A stretch of DNA of 64,000 nt from positions 268,975,416 to 269,039,415 of the forward strand of contig NC_066583.1 in NCBI RefSeq assembly GCF_024323335.1. The letters are read 5' to 3'. Shown piece by piece: positions 54,550-64,000 of this stretch (the first letter of the stretch is position 1; every line of letters starts with the position of its first letter). The notes under the pieces were generated by a model. The model was not told where the DNA came from. It saw only the letters and a list, made by a program, of their open reading frames with translations, and did no database searches. A program made the position numbers and the translations under genes. This DNA is from Lathyrus oleraceus (lineage: Eukaryota > Streptophyta > Magnoliopsida > Fabales > Fabaceae).

Positions 54550-55504
54550 CTTTAGAAGTTGACCTCTTGCTGGTCCATCTTCCCTAAGCGAGTCACTCCT
54601 AGCGATCTCTAGGGTAGTTTAGGTTGCTTGTGCTGCTTTATTTATTGCATTTATGATTATTACACTGTGATTATTTGCATATATGTTTGCATGCATCATA
54701 TTATCATTATGCTGATTCTGTACAGGTTGGTTCCTCTGAGTTGGGGTGGGTGTTCTGAGTGGGGTTAAAACCCAGGCCCGAGTATACACCTAGGATTAGT
54801 GTGGTCTCACGTTCCTCACATGTTGGTTGGGCATGTTGTTGCGACGTGACATACCACAAGCCGGACGAGGTTCTTCTAAGAGAGCTCTTCCATTGTGGAG
54901 TATTCCACTTCGGTCGAGTTACCTCTTTAGAGCTGTTGACTTCGGTGACCGTTCTTTCCCGAATCTTTGGTTTAGACGATCTTATGAGAGCTGCAACGGC
55001 ACACCCGAAAGGGCAAACCCGTTGAGTATCTTTGCCCGATTGTCGAGACCATTATCCGCCTTAGGATGACCTGATTAGAATTCACCTGTGAGGGGAGGGT
55101 TTGTTTCTTACAGATGCATGTTCTGATGGTGACTCTTTGTTGGTGATTGTTGGGTCCTATTTATAAGTCGGATTTATGGATATTTATTTTTAAGACGTCG
55201 GAGTTCTGTCTGCAGTATTTATCAGTGGGGATCCGTTTATTTCAGGATTCCCTGGGTTGATTCAGAGATTGTTGTGGCTATCAGTTCAGTGATTTCTCTG
55301 TGATGATGGTGATGTATCCTTCCATTCCGTTTATTTCGGAACCCCAAGTCGGATTTGTGGTTACTCAGTACCTCAGATGGTTGTGATCAGTTCAGAGACC
55401 GGGGCTTCTGTACAGTTGATGATCATATGACTTGGAGGATGGCACAATGCATTGCATTCATACATCAACATCATTCACATTTTGCATTTATCTGCATCTA
55501 ACTC
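54550..55504 (+). other. Ogre leader between primer site and ORF1
   Basis: About 950 bp of leader. An 88-codon ORF at 54,759-55,025 has no recognisable domain and overlaps another open frame, so I do not call it a gene. A tgcag just before the conserved part of ORF1 (55,519-55,523) resembles a 3' splice site, leaving open a spliced leader. Confidence 0.5.
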
Positions 55505-57313
55505 ATGTTTATCCATATGCAGGGGACATTCTTGATTGAGATCCTGGTTGAGAGACTTCTTTGCTCAGATATGAGGCCCGGTTTGAAGGATGATGTTGTT
55601 TACAGTTTCTTTGATCCAGAGATCAGTGTGCTGAAAGAGATGATAACATTGATTGCGCCTGACCATGTGGGGATGTTCCGTGAGACTTATGGGGGTATTC
55701 TGAAGATGGTTTTCAGGCTCACTGACAGGGATAGGAGCGTCATCCATACTCTTCTCCAGTTTTATGATCCTGGTTTGAGATGTTTCGTCTTCCCGAATTA
55801 CTTATTGGGGCCTTTGATGGAGGACTATGCTGGTATCTTAGGTATTCAGATCAGAAATCAGGTTCCTTTCTATGCTACTAAGGAAGAACCTGATGTTGGT
55901 GGGATCTCCCGTGCTCTTTATTTGAGCCCTGAAGCGACTAAAGGAGGTCTGAAGGAGAAGGGAAAGTTGCCTGGTTTTCATCTGAGTTTCCTAGAGGCTA
56001 AAGCCAAGGAGCATGCTGATTTGGGTGATTGGAAAGCTGTTTGTGCTTTGATTGCTGCGAGCATTTATGGAATCATCTTGTTCCCTAATCAGAAGAACTT
56101 TGTGGATATTAATGCCATCCGTTTGTTTGCTCAGAAGAATCCTATTCCTACTTTGGTTGGGGATGTCTATTACTCGGTCCATAATCGGAACGAGAAGAGG
56201 CGTGGGGGATTGATTAGGTGTTGTGCTCAGCTACTATACAAATGGTTCATGGGATATTTGCCTTCCAAGGGTGCTTTTGTTCTTCTTGACCATACTGTAA
56301 ATTGGGCGACCAAGTTGATGGGTTTGCAAGCCAAATACATAGCTTGGACTCACAGTAGTGGGGTTGGACAAGATTTCATTTGCAATTGTGGGGGTTTTCC
56401 CAATGTGCCTTTTATAGGAGTTCAGGGTTGCATTAATTATAACCCGACACTTCTTAAGAGACAAATGGGATTCTCTATGGAGGTGCCTCCTCTCAAGAGT
56501 GAGATTCAGGAAACTTTATACTTCCCGGTTGAGGGTAACCAGTCACGGTTGAGGCAAGTGTCTGATGCATGGCGCAACATTCAAAGGAAAGGCAAGTTTT
56601 CTTGGGGTAGAGCTAATAACAGGTCTTTTCCTCCGTTTGATGATTGGCTCAGCAAGAGAGTGGAGCTCACTCGTCTACCATTTCCTGTGGGTGATCCTTG
56701 GTATCCGTTGATTGAGGAATCTCATTCTTTTGTCAGTATGGAAGAGTTCCTTGAGATGAAGAGGGAGAGAGACCAGCTTCACGCAGAGAAGACTGAATTG
56801 GAGATGAGTGTTGCTAGAGTCCAAATGGATAATCAGGAAATCAAAGGGAAAATGGAAGACCAGGATAAGAGACATGCTCTTGTGGTGAAGCGCTTTGAGA
56901 TAGACACCGCTTATTATGGCAAGGTCAGCCAAGCTTTAGAGTCATCCACGAGGGAGCACGACATCACCAAGGAGAGATTGGCTAGAGCTTCGAAGGTCAT
57001 TGAAGATGAGAAGAGGAGACAAATCCTTGTGAGGGATCAGAGGGAAGACAGAGTCAGAACCCTTATCGCTGAGTGGGAGGCAAAGCTGAAGATTAAGGAA
57101 GCAGAGAACGTGAAGATCATTGCTGAGAGAGATCATTATATTGCAGAGAGAGATCATTATCTTGCTGAGAGGGATCATTACTTCCGACAGATGAAGATTC
57201 ACCAGAAGGAGGTGGGGAGATTGCAGCAGGAGAACACCGAGCTCAGGTTCGCCGCGAAGTTTACCAGGATGGTTGATGATGTAGGGCCTTCTGTGGGACC
57301 TTCATCAATTTAG
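55505..57313 (+). CDS. Ogre ORF1 protein (function unknown)
   Basis: An uninterrupted 602-residue ORF located between the primer site and gag, the hallmark extra ORF of Ogre. The N-terminal two thirds looks globular and helical (TLLQFYDPGLRCFVFPNYLL, GPLMEDYAGILGIQI, HADLGDWKAVCALIAASIYG, FSWGRANNRSFPPFDDWL) and resembles domains of uncharacterised plant TE proteins (DUF7745-like, from memory). Residues about 415-585 form a long charged coiled coil. Inside it, three perfect-register heptads A-E-R-D-H-Y-(I/L/F) occupy residues 540-560 (57,122-57,184). The ATG at 55,505 is the first in frame; MQGTF at 55,517 is an alternative. No stop or frameshift, unlike gag just downstream. Confidence 0.88.
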   Translation: MFIHMQGTFLIEILVERLLCSDMRPGLKDDVVYSFFDPEISVLKEMITLIAPDHVGMFRETYGGILKMVFRLTDRDRSVIHTLLQFYDPGLRCFVFPNYLLGPLMEDYAGILGIQIRNQVPFYATKEEPDVGGISRALYLSPEATKGGLKEKGKLPGFHLSFLEAKAKEHADLGDWKAVCALIAASIYGIILFPNQKNFVDINAIRLFAQKNPIPTLVGDVYYSVHNRNEKRRGGLIRCCAQLLYKWFMGYLPSKGAFVLLDHTVNWATKLMGLQAKYIAWTHSSGVGQDFICNCGGFPNVPFIGVQGCINYNPTLLKRQMGFSMEVPPLKSEIQETLYFPVEGNQSRLRQVSDAWRNIQRKGKFSWGRANNRSFPPFDDWLSKRVELTRLPFPVGDPWYPLIEESHSFVSMEEFLEMKRERDQLHAEKTELEMSVARVQMDNQEIKGKMEDQDKRHALVVKRFEIDTAYYGKVSQALESSTREHDITKERLARASKVIEDEKRRQILVRDQREDRVRTLIAEWEAKLKIKEAENVKIIAERDHYIAERDHYLAERDHYFRQMKIHQKEVGRLQQENTELRFAAKFTRMVDDVGPSVGPSSI

Positions 57314-57756
57314 ACCTTTCTTATTTGTGTTGGATTACCGTCAGGCATGTTGACGGAATTCACTTGCTTGTATTTTCTTTCTGATTTTGGAGGATTGTAA
57401 TTTGATTTATATCAGACTTGATGTATGACTTTTGCACGTGTAGTGCACTTTTTGATATACAGTGGTTGTTTTCATTCAGTGATTGATCTTCAAGCTTTAT
57501 TTGCTTTGCGCACTCACACAGCACACACATGGTTGGGTGATATCTTTGCTAAATCATAACTTTCTGCTCTGTATGGTAAAACCAGACGATTGATGTCAGA
57601 ATGCTGCCGAATTATTATCTGTCTCGATGAAACCAGGATCGAAAGACAAAGTGTTCCTCATGTGGATAGACATTGCATTCATGCATAATCATAATAACTT
57701 GTCTTCTATTTTGCAGGTGTCAGTTTCTAACGTGCTTGATTGTTTCAGGAATCATT
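57314..57756 (+). other. Spacer between Ogre ORF1 and gag
   Basis: About 440 bp without a coding signal. It ends in a pyrimidine-rich stretch with ttttgcag at 57,711-57,718 and tttcag at 57,745-57,750, both acceptor-like, just before the gag wording begins. Gag might therefore be expressed from a spliced RNA or by an internal start. Confidence 0.5.
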
Positions 57757-59112
57757 GCTCGCGCACGTAGAATCATTCCTTTGCACGCAGCACGTCCGCA
57801 CAGATATCCTACTAGACACAACACATCCAGGCTGATGGATCTACCCAACGCAGATATTCTCGAGCTGAAGGAGAAAATGAACGAACTGATCAATGTCATG
57901 CAAGGGTTTGCCGTGGGGCAAAAAGCACTTGCTGATAAAGTGGAGAAGCTCGAGCGGGCTTCGGCTGCTAACAGTGGTATTAATTTAGAGGGTGTCTCCA
58001 ACCATGGCCTTGGTGGTTCCAGGGATGGAGGAGATCTCGGAAAGAAGACAACTGCTGGCATGGTGATCAACAATGGGGGTGGTTTTGGTGTTGCCACAGG
58101 CGGTAGACCGGGTCCAATGGGCAATAACCTGAAGGACAGTCTGTTTCCTCCTTTCTTTAGGGCTGAGGAGGATAGAGAGGAAGACAGAGAAGCAGATCAG
58201 TTCTCCATGCTGAATGAACAGTTAGGGCAATACGGTGTTCAACCACCAAACAAAGAGATTCAGGTGCTGGCGGAGAAGATCAGGGCTCTTGAAAGTCATG
58301 CTACTCCGGGGGTTGTTAACATGTCAAACATGGGGCTGGTTGAGGGGATTGTGATCCCACAAAATTTTAAGGCGCCTGCGTTTGACAAATACAATGGGAG
58401 TTCTTGCCCGTAAACTCATCTCCAGGCTTTTGTCCGAAAGATTTCTGCTTATACAATGGACCAAAAGCTTTGGATGTATTTCTTCCAGGACAGTCTGTCT
58501 GGGGGGTCTTTGGAATGGTACACTAAGCTGAAATCTTCTGATATCAAGAGCTGGCAGGATCTTGGTGATGCGTTCTTTAAACAATACCAGTTCAATGCTG
58601 ATATGGCTCCTAGTCGTACCCAGCTGCAGGGTATGTCTCAGAAGCCTAATGAGGGGTTTAAAGAATATGCACAGAGGTGGAGGGAGCTGGTGGCCCGAGT
58701 CCAACCTCCGTTGGTGGATAGAGAAATGTCAGACCTGTTTATGGGTACCCTTCATGGGACATTTGCTGAAAGGATGGTTGGATGCCCGGTTACCAACTTT
58801 GCTGATATAGTGGTGGCCGAAGAAAGAATAGAAAGTTGGTTAAAGATGGGGAAAATACAGGGTAGTGCTTTGTCGTCTGGGTCGAAGAAGCCCTTTGGGA
58901 ATGGTCAGAGAAAGAAGGAGGGTGACACCAGTGCCGTATATGCCCAGAGGGGACAGAGTAGGGATCGTTACTACCAACACACTGCTGCGGTAACAATTCC
59001 TGCTGATAATCAACAACCGCAACAACAACGACAGCCATTTCAACAGAGACCGCAGAGGGCCGGGTACCAGGTAAGAGGACGAATGAATGATCGTCAATTC
59101 GATAGACCACCT
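57757..59112 (+). pseudogene. Ogre gag, one internal stop, 3' end cut by insertion
   Basis: Wording typical of Ogre gag begins RARRIIPLHAARPHRYPTRH; the first in-frame ATG after it is at 57,835 (MDLPNADILELKEKMNELIN). A Gly-rich linker leads to the capsid block: NFKAPAFDKYNGSSCP, a TAA at 58,411-58,413, then THLQAFVRKISAYT, KLWMYFFQDSLSGGSLEWYT, WRELVARVQPPLVDREM and ADIVVAEERIESWLKMG. A Gln-rich tail (QQPQQQRQPFQQRPQRAGYQ) follows. At 59,113 the frame runs into the LTR of another element. The TAA stop, where family members have Lys, is the only break in 450 codons. Confidence 0.9.
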
Positions 59113-62100
59113 TGTCGCATTACGCGAAAAACCGGCGGGAAAAGAAAGAAACAACAGAGCCGCCACCGTGCGTTATTTATCCCAAAAGAGGGAAAGGAAA
59201 CGCTCGAAGTAAACCTAGGAAAGAACATGGTCTCACGACCAAAGAGGATGGGTTCGGGAGTCGGTTATGCGAAGGGAAGGTATTAGCACCCCTACGCATC
59301 CGTAGTACTCTACGGGATCCACGCACAAAAGGAAGGAATATTGGTTGCTAAAAACTGCTCAAACTCACACACACTGGCTGAAGGAGACAAAAGAAACTGA
59401 CTGAAACTGACTCGGCAGGATATCGCATCCTGGGCCTACTTAGTCTATCAGGCATAGACATCAGAGTCGAAGTAGTTCGGACTGGGGAAACGACACATGC
59501 TCGCTAGGATGTCGCATCCTATGCATACGTATCTTCTCGGACGAGAGAAGAATCAGAGCATTCGTAGCTCGGCTAACACGCACACAAACAAACACAAACA
59601 AAGGCAAACATGGAGCCCGAATGCCAATCACTGGACTTACATCAGCATCCGAACCAAGACACACACACACTGGAACCCAAATGCCACTCGATGGACTTAC
59701 ATCGGCTTCCAAGCAGAACACACACAAGGGTGGTTAAGACACAAAGGGTTAAAAAAAGAAAAAGGGCGCCCGGAGAGATCAGCTCATCTCCTGCCTACGT
59801 ACCTCATCTGGTATGAGGATCAGGGCGACGTAGTTCGGCCACGGAGGGACAAAGGTCTCGATTGCAACTAGGGCAAGAGGAAGGGAAAGTCTCGATCGCA
59901 ACGAGGGCGAGAGAAAGGAAAAGGCTCGATCGCAACGAGGGCGAGAGAAAGGAAAAGGCTCGATCGCAACGAGGGCGAGAGAAAGGATCGCAACGAGGGC
60001 GAAAGCGAACAAGGATTAGTCTAAACTAAACCTAACTTGCACAGGAAGCAAGTCAAACAAACATACAAGCACAGGTAGCACACACTATATACACACAAGG
60101 GGCTCACACAAGGGTTAGGTTTTAGTCGAGGGGTCATATCAACCTCAACAAACAAACCTCTGGAAACGGGTGATGGTGCTCTTAACCTTGCCATTGAAGG
60201 GCTAAGGTGAAGCAGATGAAAGGAGATGAGGGGCGTGCCTCATTGCTCTTATCCCTGGCCAGGGAGAGCATTTGACAAGAATGTGTGGGTTCAGAAAGTG
60301 GGAACCCTTCTACACATTTGATACTGACTCAACTGTGCAATTGCACAAGATCTTGGGTTTTTATCTGTAATGCATCAACACAGTGGTGTGAGCAAAGCAG
60401 AAGACACACTGAATAGCAGGGGATAGGTTGCTTATCCCTTGGTTCTGCCAATTGCCTCTTCACTTAGGAGGTCTTTGACTCTGTACAAGGACAAATTAAA
60501 CATACACAAGCATTGCCTCTTAAGGAGGACTTCAGACAGTTGCCTGGCCAAGTAACAGGCCAGGTCTTCCAGACTACATGAAGAAAAAGGAATTATACCT
60601 CAAGCAAGTTGCTAAATAGCAAAGCAAAGCAAGTTCGAAGAACTTAAGCAACTAATGGTACCTGAAATAGTCAAACAAATCAGTACACATTTCAACAGTC
60701 AAAGCAAAAGGAATTGGGAAACAACAGTCAACACAGAGGGACAAATGTGCAAAGCACAAGACTCAAATCATATGAGTCAAGCCACCTACAAAACAAAGGT
60801 TAGCTCATGATAAACAATCAAGCTTAATCAGAAAGAAATTGATCTCATTGGTCATTTGGTGTTCAACCTGAAAACATAAGCTCAACAGTAAGTAACTGGA
60901 CCACTAGGACAAGCCTAGGTTCAAAAAGGAATGAGAAAGTCAAAACAGCAAATGAAAGTCAACCAAAATCAAGTTCAAACATTTAAGAAGCAAGCTCAAT
61001 TGGTCTCAAGTTTATATCATGCATCATCATCATTTCACAAGCAAAAAGAAGGCAAAGCATGGCAAATTGGTGCACATAGAAGTCAACAGAATGACTTGCA
61101 TCAAAAGTCAACTCAAACATTTTCAAAAATCACCAAATAAATCATGATCAATCCTAACACCTAGCATGGTAAGCATGTAAAACTTCATCACATTTGGACA
61201 AGTGGAAGGCAGTCAATGAAAAATCATAAAGTCAAAGCAAATTTGAACATGCTCAATGAAGTCAACAGCAAGACTTAGCTCAAAACCAAACATAATCAAT
61301 TCCAAAAATCACCAAATAATTCATGCTCAATCAAAATCCATAACATGACATGCATATGAAATTTCAGCTCAATTGGATCATGGGAAGATGGTCAATTAAA
61401 ATCAGAAAGTCAAAACCAATTCAAGCAAGCACAAAGAAGTCAAACAAACATGTATCAACTTCAAAAAATCATAACTCAATGACAACAGATGAGAAATGAA
61501 TGGGATCAGCACCAATGCAAATCTTAAGATGTCTAGTATGCACATGTGAAATTTCATGATCATCCAATAAGATATGAGCATTTCCCAAATGGAATGGCAA
61601 GATGTGTCACACAAAGTCAACATTTGACTAGGCAGGGAAGAAAAATCTCAAACAAATAGGAAATGGCACAATTAAATCCAAGAAAATTCACACATAAACT
61701 AGACATATGAGAGAAGGTTCATGCAAAATTTCACATTAATTAGAGGTCAGGAAACATGTCATCAAAATTCATGAAATTGCATATCATTGGTGTGACACAA
61801 GTTGTCACACCCTACTTCAAAAATTCATATCTCACACACCACATAAGATAAATTCAAGAACTCTATATCAAAATCACCATGGATGAGTGTAGATTAAGCA
61901 CAAAAAATTTCAGATCAAATGGATATATCATCACAATTTCACAATTGAATTGGCAAGATGTACAAAAATTGGGCACATGAACAAAACCCTAATGCCATTT
62001 AAAATCTATCCATCCAAAAAATCAGCAAAAATCATGATAAAAAAGTAGAGACTCATATGAACAATATGCAAAAAATTTCATGAATTTTGGATGTGAGATG

Positions 62101-64000
62101 ATGATGTTATGAATTTTAGAAGATGATGTATCAAATGAAATGAATATTTAAAAAAATGAGATGAAATACAACATGGTGTAATGGTCAAATGGGGCACGGT
62201 GGCATTTTTGAAATTATGTGCCCAGATTAATGAAACGCGGCGTGTGGTGTCGGGACGTGGCATGTGATGATTGGACATGAGTAATCAAATAGTAACAGCA
62301 ACATGCAGTGTAAAAGGAAAACACGAGCAGCATGGTTTCTGGGCAACAAATGCATATTTAGGGTTTTACGCACAGTATTCCTTCATCATCTTCAATCAAG
62401 TTCGAAAAACAAAATTTCCAGAAATACAAATTGAAAGTATCAATCGAGCCAGCCAAGCATCATCATCAACATTCTATCATTTATTTTCAGTAACTTAAAC
62501 TAAGGCAAAAGAAATAAACAAAAACAACATTTAACATACAACTTCAAATCATCATTATTCACTCATCACTCGACCGTTTTTATGGATTAAAAGCTCAATA
62601 GAATCAGCGAAACAAGGCCTATCTAAAGCATGGCATGGTTTAGAGAATAATGTAAATCGAAATCTTACCAAGTTGGATGACAGTGGCTGCTTCAGTGACT
62701 CTTTTGTTGCAAATGCTTAAAACAGGTGTACACAAAGCCTTCAAATGATGGATGATGAAGAAAGCTCGGCTCGAAATAGCTTGGTTTGGATGCAAACAAC
62801 TTCTGCCATTACAGGAGCTTGAAGAAAACAGTTGTGTAAATGCTACTACAGATGGTGTTTGATGCTGGGAAACAACTCAAAATGGTGGTTAGATGATGAA
62901 GCAACAGAGGATGCTCGTGGTTCTTTGCAATTTTTCCAGAAATTTCAAGATGAGAGAAAAATGCCAAATCTTGAGAGAGTGATGTTTTTTCTGTTATGGA
63001 GGCAGCTAGGGTTCACTTTGGACAGAAAAAATGTTATATATGGTCTGTTTAACATCTAATCTAAGTATGCTAAGCAAGCTTAACTCAAATCAAACCAATT
63101 TGCTAATTTGCCAAAATTGACCAAATGGTGGTATGTGATAGCATGTGCACGAAAATGGGCCTTGGGCAAGTCAAAAATGATGTCCTAAATCAATTCCAAT
63201 TGGCCACTATGACAGAAATTACTTAATTCAAAATTCCAAATTTCCACTTCACTTGAAATTCAAACATGCTAGGTTCAAAAATGCCATTTTGATTGGCAAT
63301 GTTTTGGCACATGAAGTTTACATTTTTGGAAAGAGGAGGTTAAATGTAGTTTGTAGGAAAAAACCCCACCAAAATTGGCCAAATGGTTTGAGAGATATGG
63401 CCTTTTGAAGTTCAAGATTTTGTGAAAATGAATTGATCATATCTTGACAACCATACATGGGAATTGAGAGTTCTTGGACTTTTTGGAAATGGGAGAACAA
63501 GATCTTCAACTTTCATGTTGGGCAAAAATTCATTTGAAGCTTGTATCATGATGTAAGTTTGGGATCAAGAAGTTTCCCTTTTTGGCAGTTAAAATTACAG
63601 GTCCAGTTTCTATTTTTGGAAATTTTCTGATTCGCTTCAAATCCTTCAATGATATTGTTTGCCATGATATATGAGGCCTATTGGGACATGAGTAAGCTCT
63701 CTCTCAAACCAAATCCATCCATCAAAACCATAAAATCAACCACAGTTGACCAACTTTGACTTTCTAGGGTTTCTGACTGATTGTGCATGAACTGATGACT
63801 TCTGAACATCCAACCCTTGACTTGAACACTTCAAATGGACCCCCAAGTCATGTGAACTTGTTGGACAAACCCTAGGGCCTTGGCTCCTTGAGAAACACCC
63901 TTGCTTGTTTGGTTGACTGACCTCCTGATCAGTTTGACCTAATTCTCTTGATTGGCTTGCACTTGAGGCAACTGGGACAATGCAATGCTATGCAGTGGAC
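59113..64000 (-). repeat. LTR of a second Ogre-type element in minus orientation (runs off window)
   Basis: In plus orientation it starts TGTCGCATTACGCGAAAAAC, the reverse complement of an Ogre LTR end (compare GTTTTTCGCGGATGCGACA at 54,511-54,529). Sequences matching the first Ogre LTR in reverse order follow, for example the gatatcgcatcctgggcc block near 59,419 and the tacgtacctcatctggtatg block near 59,797. The match is clear but diverged, so it is a different subfamily. No primer site adjoins 59,113 on the minus strand, so this is either the 3' LTR of an element lying to the right or a solo LTR. cacct at 59,108-59,112 would be one target duplication. The start of the LTR is not reached by 64,000 (more than 4.88 kb). 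No gene inside. Confidence 0.85.
59851..60006. repeat. 34-bp minisatellite in the second Ogre LTR
   Basis: About four and a half copies of a unit containing ctcgatcgcaacgagggcga and gagaaaggaaaa follow in direct order; the two central copies are almost identical. The core cgatcg is palindromic. It is not present in the first Ogre LTR. Confidence 0.85.

Larger units (their letters stand above)
49811..59112 (+). mobile_element. Ogre (Ty3/gypsy, Tat lineage) element, 5' part
   Basis: A plus-strand element with a 4,719-bp 5' LTR, a tRNA-Arg-type primer site, a long leader, ORF1 before gag, and gag. This order, with an extra ORF ahead of gag, and the giant LTR are diagnostic of Ogre, which is abundant in the pea/vetch group. 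The element is interrupted in gag at 59,113 by a minus-strand Ogre-type LTR, and the rest of pol and the 3' LTR would lie beyond the window. Confidence 0.9.

Noticed and set aside
54759..55069. 88-codon ORF in the Ogre leader
   Set aside because: It overlaps another open frame, has no recognisable motif, and lies before the well-defined ORF1.

Overview
The window looks like repeat-dense nuclear DNA from a large-genome plant, most likely a legume of the pea/vetch/faba bean group. The reasons are a Ty3/gypsy Ogre element with a 4.7 kb LTR and a tRNA-Arg primer site, a SIRE/Maximus-type Ty1/copia element with an envelope-like third ORF, Athila-, Tekay- and Tat-type Ty3/gypsy copies, a CACTA element, Mutator-like (MULE) transposase remains and several plant mobile domain (PMD) genes. 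I see no ordinary host gene, no rRNA or tRNA gene, no CRISPR array and nothing bacterial. All lineage names come from reading motifs by eye.

Layout. (1) 1-25,440 is a Russian-doll stack. The outermost layer is a minus-strand Tekay/Del-like gypsy element: LTR from 24,026, primer site 24,008-24,025, gag 23,894-23,138, then gag zinc knuckles and RT at 915-14. Its gag was split by a plus-strand Athila-like element (916-23,137). Downstream of gag-protease that element carries a CACTA transposon (5,745-11,221, ATT duplication), and its 3' LTR carries a 10.2 kb copia element (11,674-21,913). The CACTA transposase is an uninterrupted 1,074-codon ORF and the best-preserved gene here. (2) 25,440-28,130 is AT-rich with a long (AT)n tract and no gene that I can support. 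(3) 28,130-29,395 is a truncated MULE copy: a small intact ORF of unknown function facing the C-terminal end of a transposase. (4) 29,396-39,471 is a 5'-truncated minus-strand Tat-like gypsy element: RNase H and integrase at its right end and, antisense to pol, a PMD gene present as two tandem degraded copies. The first copy is split by a solo copia LTR. (5) 39,472-41,002 is LTR-like sequence ending at a PMD gene fragment (41,003-41,895), followed by an unrecognised minus-strand ORF (42,056-42,424). (6) 44,340-49,460 is a second, longer MULE copy: the same small ORF, a degenerate transposase on minus, and a divergent PMD gene with a tandem-repeat C-terminus. (7) 49,811-64,000 is an Ogre 5' part (LTR, primer site, ORF1, gag) whose gag is interrupted at 59,113 by the LTR of a second Ogre-type element in opposite orientation, which runs off the window.

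How the parts work together. Nearly all pol genes carry in-frame stops, many of which look like C-to-T changes (CAG/CAA/CGA to TAG/TAA/TGA, TGG to TAG/TGA), as expected of methylated silenced repeats. Both RT active sites that can be read have lost a catalytic Asp (D to N). Exceptions to the decay are the CACTA transposase, the Ogre ORF1 and, in part, the small MULE-associated ORF. The most unusual theme is the repeated link between PMD genes and mobile DNA: antisense in a Tat-like retroelement, divergent from a MULE transposase, and as a fragment beside an unrecognised ORF.
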